Below are positions 56,821 through 64,000 of a DNA stretch of 64,000 nucleotides, piece by piece. Position numbers and translations under genes: made by a program. The notes under the pieces were generated by a model. The model was not told where the DNA came from. It saw only the letters and a program-made list of their open reading frames with translations, and ran no database searches. Position 1 is the stretch's first letter, and each line of letters opens with the position of its first letter. The stretch is from Plasmodium coatneyi (taxonomy: Eukaryota > Apicomplexa > Aconoidasida > Haemosporida > Plasmodiidae): positions 992,001 to 1,056,000 of the forward strand of contig NC_033568.1 in the NCBI RefSeq assembly GCF_001680005.1, read 5' to 3'.

Positions 56821-58248
56821 ATGGGAGAAGCAGAGGGGAAGGCGAATTGCCAAATCGAACCGGAGAGAAAAGAAGCAATCATAGATACATCAAATTGGCC
56901 ACTCCTGCTAAAGAACTATGACAAACTGAACGTCCGAAGTTCCCACTTCACGCCCCTCCCAATGGGAAACTCTCCCTACTCTCGCAATTTAGAAGAGTAT
57001 CTAAAATATGGGATCATCAACTTGGATAAACCCAGTAACCCCTCCTCGCATGAAGTAGTTTCTTGGATAAGAAAAATTCTAAGGTGTGAAAAAACAGGAC
57101 ACAGTGGTACCTTAGACCCCAAGGTGACTGGTGTGTTATTAGTATGCCTAAACAGAGCAACCAGGTTGGTAAAATCGCAGCAGGAATCTGGAAAGGAATA
57201 TGTATGTGTATGTAAATTTCATTCCAAGCCGAAAAGTCTTGAAGAAGTAAAGCTAGTGCTAAATAACTTCCATGGGGCTATTTTCCAAAGACCTCCATTA
57301 ATCTGTGCAGTAAAAAGACAATTAAGGGTCCGAACTATTTACGATTCGAAATTATTAGATTATGACGATGCTAATAATATATGTGTATTTTGGGTGAAAT
57401 GTCAAGCAGGTACTTACATAAGGACGTTGTGTGAACATATAGGTTTGCTCCTAGGAGTAGGGGCGCACATGCAAGAATTGAGAAGAGTAAAATCAGGAAA
57501 TATGACTGAGTATGATAATATGTGTACTCTACATGATATTTTAGATGCCCAGCATGTATACGATACAACTGGGGATGAAAGTTACTTGAGGAAAATTATC
57601 ACCCCGTTGGAGAAGCTTCTCATAAACTTCCCCAGGATAGTTATAAAGGACAGTGCAGTAAATGCCATATGTTATGGCGCTAAATTAACAATCCCTGGTG
57701 TCTTACGATTCGATAATAATATCGATGTGAATTCGGAAATTGTGTTAATGACAACCAAAGGCGAAGCCGTTGCCTTAGCCATTGCTCAAATGACGTCAAG
57801 TGTTATTGCCACGGTTGACCATGGTGTTGTTTCTCTCACAAAAAGAGTTATTATGGATAGAGACACCTACGATGTGAAGTGGGGTTATGGTACCAGATCT
57901 ATGGAAAAAAAAAAATTAATCCTTGCAGGTTTACTTGATAAGTATGGAAAGCCCAATGAAAAAACGCCACTAAGTTGGATCAAAAGTGAAGGTTACGTTC
58001 CTAAACTGGTTGGCGACACGGCCATTTATACGCTCAAAACAGATGGCGGTAACAACAGTGAGGTTCCAGAAAATGGGAAGAATGTAATGGGTGAAAATAA
58101 TAACCCCGTGGGGGGAAGTTCCTCTTTCAATTTAAACGACGGCGAAAATAATAAAAAAAAGGACGGTGAAGGGGCGGACGAGAATGAGAACAACGCGGGT
58201 GACCAGTCCGACCCGGGCGTGGTCAAAAAGAAGAGGAAAAAAAATTAA
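56821..58248 (+). CDS. CBF5: H/ACA ribonucleoprotein complex subunit 4 (CBF5/dyskerin), 475 aa
   Basis: Single exon. The TruB-type pseudouridine synthase domain starts near residue 60 ([18 protein letters not shown]) and contains the catalytic motif [11 protein letters not shown] with the nucleophilic Asp at about residue 99. Further signatures are [10 protein letters not shown] and [26 protein letters not shown]-binding domain covers about residues 270-345 ([35 protein letters not shown]). The tail is Asn/Gly/Lys-rich and ends in a basic stretch typical of nuclear/nucleolar dyskerins. With NOP10, NHP2 and GAR1 it pseudouridylates rRNA and snRNA guided by H/ACA snoRNAs. It is the last core gene before the antigen-gene island. 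Confidence 0.97.
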   Translation: MGEAEGKANCQIEPERKEAIIDTSNWPLLLKNYDKLNVRSSHFTPLPMGNSPYSRNLEEYLKYGIINLDKPSNPSSHEVVSWIRKILRCEKTGHSGTLDPKVTGVLLVCLNRATRLVKSQQESGKEYVCVCKFHSKPKSLEEVKLVLNNFHGAIFQRPPLICAVKRQLRVRTIYDSKLLDYDDANNICVFWVKCQAGTYIRTLCEHIGLLLGVGAHMQELRRVKSGNMTEYDNMCTLHDILDAQHVYDTTGDESYLRKIITPLEKLLINFPRIVIKDSAVNAICYGAKLTIPGVLRFDNNIDVNSEIVLMTTKGEAVALAIAQMTSSVIATVDHGVVSLTKRVIMDRDTYDVKWGYGTRSMEKKKLILAGLLDKYGKPNEKTPLSWIKSEGYVPKLVGDTAIYTLKTDGGNNSEVPENGKNVMGENNNPVGGSSSFNLNDGENNKKKDGEGADENENNAGDQSDPGVVKKKRKKN

Positions 58249-58814
58249 GTCCACTTGATTGACGGGTAGAACTTGTAACTTTCTCGAGGGGCATACATAT
58301 GCGTGTGTCCCCAGAGGCGCAACCCGATTTCACGCGTTCCAGAGGGGGAACCCATTTTTCAATAATGCCGCCTCGAGGATTGCTAGTTTTTCTACAAATG
58401 ACGCATGGATACTTGTGTATATAAAGATACATACGTGTGTCTACTCTTGCGACAATTTTTTATGTGTACATGTTTTTACAGTGATGACAGGCGTAACTGG
58501 TTAAGCGTCGCTCCTATCTCATTGCGTTTTGTCCCTTACCATGTCCCTCCTACGCTTCGCGTTTCCTCTTCTTCACGTCTGACACCCTTTCCCTCAATCT
58601 TTAAGACACACACACACACAAAAAAAAAAAAATTCCATTTTAAATTTAAAACATTTGAACCATAAATGTGGCAGACAATGCGCCAGGTGACCCTATCGCG
58701 TGCTCCAAACCGTCACTAAAAATCGTGCGCTAATTATCTCGCTTAAAGGGCGGGTCAAATTGCACCTTCTTACACAGTCGCTTTGCCAAGAAGGAAAGAT
58801 GTTACCCATTATAG
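58249..58814. other. Boundary spacer between CBF5 and the telomere-like repeats
   Basis: Holds the CBF5 3' UTR, a (CA)n tract at about 58607-58620 followed by poly-A, then a short unique stretch up to the first GGGTTYA-like units. This is where the conserved gene order ends. Confidence 0.6.
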
Positions 58815-59770
58815 GCTTTCATCTTTTAGGTTTCAGCGTATAGGCTTTGGATACAGGGACTCAGGATTTAGAGTTCAGTATTTAGCATTCACATTTAAGG
58901 TTCAGGGTTTAGTGCTCATGTTTATGTTTTATGGTTCATGGTTTAGGATTTAGGGTTCAGGGTTTAGCATTCAGTGTTTAGGTTTCGGGGTTTAGGGTTT
59001 ATCGTTCATGTGTTCAGGGTTTAGGATACAGGCTTCAGTGTTTAGGATTCAGTGTTTAGGGTTTAGGGTTTAGGCTACGGGGCTTAGGGTTCAGGGTTTA
59101 TGCTTCAGGGCTTATGGTTCAGGGATCCGGGTTTAGGGTTCAGGGCTTAGGGATCTTGATTTAGGATTCAGGGTTTAGGGTTCATGGTTCCGGATTTAGA
59201 GTTCATGGCTTTGGGTTTAGGGTTCAGGGTTTAGGGATCTTGATTTAGGATTCAGGGTTTAGGGTTCAGTGTTTAGGGATCTTGATTTAGGATTCAGGGT
59301 TTAGGGTTCAAAGTTCAGGATTTGTGGTGCAGGCTTTAGTGTTCAGGTTTTAGCTTTCAGGGTTTAGTGTTTAAGTTTTAGGGTTCAGAGATTAGTTTTA
59401 AGGATTTAGGGTTCAGAGCTTAGGCTTCAGGATTTTGGATTCCGGATTCAGGGTTTAGGATTCAGGGCTTGGGTTTCAGGGTCTAGGTTCAGGATTTAGG
59501 GTTGGGGGCTTAGGGTTTTTGGTTTAGAGTTCTGGGTTTAGTGTTCAGGGTTTATGGTTAAGAGCTTATGCTTCAGGTTTTAGTGTTCAGGACTTAGGGC
59601 TAAGGGCTTAAGGTTCTGAGTTTATGATTAAGAATTTATGGTTCTGGATTTAGGGTTCTGCTTAGAGCCGTTAGTGTCTAGTGTTTAGGGTTTAGGGTTC
59701 AGTGTTTAGGAATCAGGATTCAAGAACCTGTGTTTAAGGATTTAGGGCTTTTGTGTTATGCGCTTACTAT
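58815..59770 (+). repeat. Degenerate telomere-like repeat, G-rich arm (GGGTTYA)
   Basis: About 950 bases of imperfect 7-mers of the types TTTAGGG, TTCAGGG, TTTAGGA and TTCATGG, reading G-rich on the + strand. Some longer blocks recur, for example GGGATCTTGATTTAGGATTC at about 59150, 59230 and 59277, which shows local amplification. Plasmodium telomeres are GGGTT(T/C)A, and P. knowlesi is known to carry such repeats inside chromosomes close to SICAvar and KIR genes. Confidence 0.93.
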
Positions 59771-59867
59771 TTATGGAGCAGGGGTGCGTCTTAAATTTTC
59801 AGCACTCAGCGTGTATAGTTGATGTATTAAATGTAAATTTTTAAGTGGAGAAAGTAGCACCACTAAT

Positions 59868-60645
59868 CCCTGAAACATAAACCCTAAATCTTAAACCGCA
59901 AACCCTAAATCTTAAACCCTTAACCCTAAACCCTAAACACTGAACCTCATCCCCCTAAAACCCTAAACAACAAATACTAAACCCTAAATCCTGAACCCTA
60001 AGCGATGAGCACTAAAACCTGTACCCTCAATCCTGAAACCTAACGCAAGAACCCTAAACCACAAACACTAAACCCTGATCCCTAAACCCTGAACCTTAAC
60101 CCACAAAACATGAACCCCAAACAGTAAAACCCAAATCCTGAAACGCAAATCCTCAACCATGAACCATAAAGCATAAACCCTAAACTCTAAACCCTGAACG
60201 ATAATCCCTAAACTCTACACCCTAAACCATAAAGGCTAAACTCTAAGCTCTAAAAAATAAATCGTAAACTCTAAACGCTAAAGCATAAACCATGAACCAT
60301 AAATCCTGAACCATACACCCTCCCCCATGAAACCTGATACCTAAACCTTCAACCATAAACACTAAACCCTAAACCCTGAACCATGAACCCTGAACCATAA
60401 ACCCTAAAGTCTAAAGCCTCAATCATAAACCGTAAAGTCTAAAGCCCGAACCATAAACATTGAACAAAAAACCCTAAAATCTAAACCCTAAACCATAAAA
60501 CCTGAACCATAAAACCTGAAGCATAAAACCTGAACCATAAAACCTAAAGTCTAAGGCCTGAACTCTTAACCCTAATCTCTAAAGCCTAAACTCTGAACCC
60601 TAAACCATAAACCCTGAATCGTGAAACCTGAAACCGAAATCTTTT
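59868..60645 (-). repeat. Degenerate telomere-like repeat, C-rich arm (CCCTAAA/CCCTGAA)
   Basis: About 780 bases of imperfect CCCTAAAC, CCTGAAC and CCATAAA units, i.e. the same telomere-like motif in inverse orientation to the preceding arm. A unique spacer of about 100 bases (59771-59867) separates the arms. Units here are more degenerate (CCATAAA, AAAGTCTAAAG) than in the left arm. Confidence 0.92.
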
Positions 60646-61749
60646 GATCTTAGTACAATATGCATTCCTTATATGAATGAACTATTTATAGCATCCTTAT
60701 GAGTGAAGAGGGGGAATGGAAGGGATGGTATGAATTTTAGGATATAAAGTAGGTTAAGGATGAGGAAAATGTGGAGTTCGTTTAATATAATACATATTTT
60801 CTCTAGAATGTTTATAGTGTATATATCGGGAAAAAGGGAGCGAAGTGGGGAAGGGAAGGGGAAATGTATTGCAGAAGAAGGTAGGGGAAGAATGGGTGCA
60901 AAATTATTATAATAGCAAACTGATCATGCAGAGAGGGGAGGATGAGAGAAGGAAGGACTACATCCCCATAACAAACTGCTGCTATTACAGGAAGAATGTA
61001 CTGCTATAAAGATGCGTACATATAAATTTTCGCTTTTTAACAAAATATGTGAGCATACATATGGGTACATAATATATGTATGTATCTTTCTTTGTGCATT
61101 ATACTGTACTCCTTTTCTTCCTTTTTTTATCTCTCTCTATACTTATATTATACTTGTATTATATTTGTATTGTGAATGCACATATTTTGAAGTACGCGTA
61201 TTGTGAATATACACATACCTCTTTTCATTGAATGTGGATGTGTACGTTGATGAGGGGGGGGGGAATGATCTGAATGTATAAACTATATATGTTAACAATT
61301 TTTAACCATCTTTTAATAGCAATAGGGAGTACTTTAATTAATAATGTGAGCATGAATTTTGTGCTAAGAGAAAATTTCACTCTTATAAAGAGAATAATTA
61401 GGGAACGTGTAAACAATAATATAATATTCCAAATAAGCAAGTACAGTCCAGTAGTATAATATACAGATATGGAATATGTAGGAGATATACTTTTCCCTTA
61501 TGCTCCTTCCACTCTGTTATTCCAATAAGTTTATTCTTATTTTTCCTTTTAATTATATACGTACGATGATTTAGTGCACATATGTATAATTTGTTATTGA
61601 TAATTAGAAATTGAAGCACATCATAGTGTAAATGAAAAATTAGTACTTATAATCAGAAAGGAAGGGACAAAGTTCTTGCATCTTTGCCCTTTTTTGAATA
61701 TATAGACATTTCCTGAAGTAACATATATACGGAAACGTGTGTAGTCACA
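60646..61749. other. Upstream region of the KIR gene
   Basis: AT-rich, with an (A/G)-rich stretch (about 60820-60960), a G9 run at 61255-61263 and short open frames only. It should contain the KIR promoter and 5' UTR. No conserved element can be named. Confidence 0.5.
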
Positions 61750-63386
61750 ATGACAGCGACACCAGCAGGAAAAACACGAACGGTTATTCTTTGTTCAAAA
61801 TTGATGAATTAGTATGCATATAGGTTCCCGTATATTGTGTAGTGGAAAGGTAAGAATACACTGGAGCGCACATATATATTAATCCTACTCCTTAAAAACT
61901 ACATGTGCAGGAGCAAGATTTGGGGAATCTACCTTCATATTTATGGCTTTATAGTAGATTCGACCGTGGCACTTGGGGTCAATATAGTTGTAATGAGACT
62001 GAGATTGACAGCGTAAGATCTCGGATGGAGAACATACTAAGGGACTATGGGTGTGATGACGACTGCACGGAAAAAATTATATTTGCCTGGTGTTATATAA
62101 CTAAGAAGATGACGCATAGCGATGACGCATGGTATAGGGAACGTTTTAATTTTTTCTATTTGTGGTTAGGGCATACACTTTATGAGCATGCAAAGCAAAA
62201 TATTTCATTTTCAAGTCTTATGGAAAGAGTTCACACTATATTAGAAGAAATTCATAATGATGGGAAATGTGAACTTATGTGCGGCAACATGTATATACCT
62301 GGCGACAAAGACATTTTTAACCATATGAGAATATTATATGATTATGTTGCAGATTATGACACACTTGAAGGTCATTTAGAGCATGGTAGTAAAAAATATT
62401 GTGATGACAAATATGGAAAGCATATACGGAACATTGAAGCAGCATGTGCTGCCGTGCAAAGGGATTGCACAGGTGGAGGGCGGAAAAAATGTGGTGATCA
62501 ATATTGTGCCTGGTTCGGTACAAAGAGAGGAGAATACTGTGACAGGAAACTGAAGAAACTAGAATGTAAGGTTGTGTAATGAGTTAGAAGAAAGGTTGTG
62601 TTAGGATGGAAGGTTGTTAAGTGGGTGGCGGTAGGTGGAAGGAAGGTTGTTAGGGTGGTGGTTGGTGGAAGGAAGGAGGTGAAGGAATGAAAAGTGTATG
62701 CCCCATTGGGGGGAGTACACCCGGAGGGTGTATAAAGAAAAAAAAAAAAAAAAAAAAAAGAAATATTGCATTGAAATTACTTTTCCTATTTTTTTCTCTT
62801 TAGGTGAGGAACTAGGAGTTGGTGTTGCTCCAGGAGTAGGAGTTGCACCTGGGGTGGGAGTTGCTCCAGGAGTAGGAGTTGCACCTGGGGTGGGAGTTGC
62901 TCCAGGAGTAGGAGTTGCACCAGGAGTTGGTGTTTCTCCCGCTACTGGTGGTACCAACACTCCCGTTGTTGCTTCTTCTGCATTAGGTGCAATAGGATTG
63001 CCAACAATTGCTGCATTCATTTTATATAAGGTAAGTAATACAACCACTAATTGATAAAAGTTTAAATAATAACATTTTACTAATACTTTCTTTAAATAAA
63101 AATACACATAAATAAACTGTACACTACATATATATAATACAAATCTCCTACCCTACCACTTCAGTATACTTCTATATTTTCTAACTTACGTAACACTTTT
63201 GGAGGAGGAGGGGGGGGAGGAAGAAGGAACAACAATAGAAGAAAAGGAAAACGATCATTCAGCAGACGTGAAATGGACAACTTAACGAACGATGACACTT
63301 CCACCTTGTTGTCCATAACAACAGAAACGAATTCTACAATAAACGACGATTCTACTACATTATATTCTGTCCCTTATATTAGATAA
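61750..63386 (+). CDS. KIR protein (PIR superfamily variant antigen), four exons, about 378 aa
   Basis: Exons 61750-61782, 61911-62565, 62804-63030 and 63165-63386; introns start GTTATT, GTAAGG and GTAAGT and end TGCAG, TTTAG and TTCAG, with all joins in phase. The short first exon (11 codons), a large cysteine-rich exon with many Cys (about residues 12-229), an exon carrying the stalk and membrane segment, and a basic/Ser-Thr-rich tail exon ending ...YSVPYIR are the standard KIR layout. The single transmembrane segment is about residues 284-304 ([18 protein letters not shown]). By family knowledge the N-terminal part faces outside the infected red cell and the tail of about 73 residues is internal. 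Between the two lie six tandem VGVAPG units (residues 235-270). KIRs are variant antigens of P. knowlesi. The gene looks intact. Confidence 0.92.
62581..62690 (+). repeat. G-rich imperfect repeat in KIR intron 2
   Basis: Imperfect repeats of GGAAGGTTGTTAGG and GGTGGTGGTTGGTGGAAGG type occupy the first part of intron 2, followed by a poly-A run at 62739-62759. The + (transcribed, coding) strand is strongly purine/G-rich with several GG/GGG runs, so it could form G-quadruplexes. Confidence 0.7.
62818..62925 (+). repeat. Six tandem 18-bp repeats encoding VGVAPG in the KIR stalk
   Basis: Six perfect hexapeptides VGVAPG encoded by 18-bp units, followed by a degenerate seventh, VGVSPA (62926-62943). 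Units 2 and 4 are identical in DNA, as are 3 and 5, so a 36-bp doublet has been duplicated recently; units 1 and 6 differ by synonymous changes. The repeat ends about 14 residues before the membrane segment. Confidence 0.95.
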
Positions 63387-63753
63387 GTTCCTCAGTACCC
63401 TTCTTTTCTTTTTTTTTTTTTTTATTAATTATTCCATATTTTTTAAAAGAAAAAAAAAAAAAAAAAAAAAGGACTAACTCCCGACAGTCACATAGAATGA
63501 CAAACAGATCAATGCAAACACTTGTGCGTGCCGAAATAGCCACACTGAAAAGTGAGAAAGGAATCGCTTTGCGACATGTCTGTTTTGAGACCCCTGCGCC
63601 ACGCAGTTCCGCCTGGGAACATTTAACCCTATGCTGCAGCAGGGTACGCCATTTTCACATTTTTCTTCCCCTGTTTTTCTCCCGCTTTTTCAATTCCGTA
63701 CCAACCCTTTTTCCCCCGCGCCCTTCTTTCTTTTTTTTTTAAAAAGGGAAGAA
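63387..63753. other. Spacer between the two convergent KIR genes
   Basis: Holds the two 3' UTRs: poly-T/poly-A runs (63410-63423, 63450-63470, 63731-63740) and a short GC-richer stretch (63480-63720) whose open frame has no KIR features. Confidence 0.6.
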
Positions 63754-63963
63754 CTACGTAGTGTAAGGGATGGAATATTCTGTTCCACTACTAGTTAAAT
63801 TTGACGTGGAATAGTCCGTTTCCGCTGTTGAACTTAGTGTAGAATCGTCCCTCGTAAAGGTGGTGAAATTTTCCCTAGTGGCTCTTTTATTTCTATTTCT
63901 ATTGCTGCTGTTCCTTCCTCCTCCAAAGAAGGAGTTTTTTATTCCAGAAAATAAAGAAGTATA
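63754..63963 (-). CDS. KIR protein, last exon only (gene continues beyond the window)
   Basis: Minus-strand reading from 63963 after a CCTTTAG acceptor gives 69 codons and TAG at 63756-63754. It starts YTSLFSGIKNSFFGGG and ends SGTEYSIPYTT, the KIR C-terminal tail pattern and clearly related to the tail of the complete KIR gene (which starts [15 protein letters not shown] and ends YSVPYIR). The upstream exons (membrane segment, cysteine-rich domain) lie past position 64000. The two KIR genes are tail to tail. The phase at the acceptor is assumed to be 0, as in the neighbour. Confidence 0.88.
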   Translation of the reverse strand, partial: YTSLFSGIKNSFFGGGRNSSNRNRNKRATRENFTTFTRDDSTLSSTAETDYSTSNLTSSGTEYSIPYTT

Positions 63964-64000
63964 CTAAAGGAAGAAAGAAGGAAAGGAGTAAAGAAAAAAA

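Noticed and set aside
58815..60645. True chromosome end
   Set aside because: Repeats are degenerate, inverted relative to each other, and flanked on both sides by intact genes, so they are internal.
58815..60645. CRISPR-like array
   Set aside because: Units are 7-base telomere-like motifs without constant repeats or spacers, in a eukaryotic genome.
62601..63107. 168-codon minus-strand frame with (TPTPGA)n repeats
   Set aside because: It is the antisense of the KIR stalk repeat and intron; the + strand has correct splice sites and KIR exons.

Overview
The window is nuclear DNA from a malaria parasite of the simian/vivax type, most likely Plasmodium knowlesi (the close relative P. coatneyi is the alternative). 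The evidence is moderate AT-richness with long A/T homopolymers, short GT-AG introns, giant low-complexity Plasmodium-type proteins, degenerate internal telomere-like GGGTT(T/C)A repeats, and two KIR (PIR superfamily) genes at the right end. Internal telomere-like repeats next to KIR/SICAvar genes are characteristic of P. knowlesi.

Region 1-58.2 kb is core chromosome. From memory, its gene order matches the Plasmodium falciparum chromosome 14 block around MCM2/UFD1/CBF5. Left to right it holds: a DBP4/DDX10-like RNA helicase (+); a small RNA polymerase III district with an SRP (7SL) RNA (+), three 5S rRNA genes (-) and tRNA-Pro(AGG) (-); an EF-hand protein (-); a three-exon conserved protein (-); a giant secreted protein that I take to be liver-specific protein 1 (LISP1) (+), whose reading frame is broken by a one-base shift in an A11 run; ten-exon UFD1 (+); a quadruple-CX9C protein (+); MCM2 (-); a six-exon protein with a DEK-C-like N-terminus (-); a possible 47-residue small gene (+); a 4,290-residue protein with HSA and split SANT domains (+); and CBF5/dyskerin (+).

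Region 58.8-64 kb is an antigen-gene island. About 1.8 kb of degenerate telomere-like repeat is arranged head to head (G-rich arm, then C-rich arm). It is followed by a complete four-exon KIR gene (+) and, tail to tail with it, the last exon of a second KIR gene (-) that runs off the window.

Several core genes serve ribosome and protein production (DBP4, CBF5, 5S rRNA, SRP RNA, tRNA-Pro). Others serve DNA replication (MCM2), ERAD (UFD1) and probably chromatin (the HSA-SANT giant). The observations most worth following are: six tandem VGVAPG units, the elastin hexapeptide, in the membrane-proximal stalk of the KIR protein; tandem ~130-residue modules in the LISP1-like protein; a candidate EAF1/p400-type NuA4 scaffold; the SRP RNA; and the head-to-head telomere-like block at the synteny boundary. 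All exon structures were worked out by hand from splice sites and reading phase, without transcript data.
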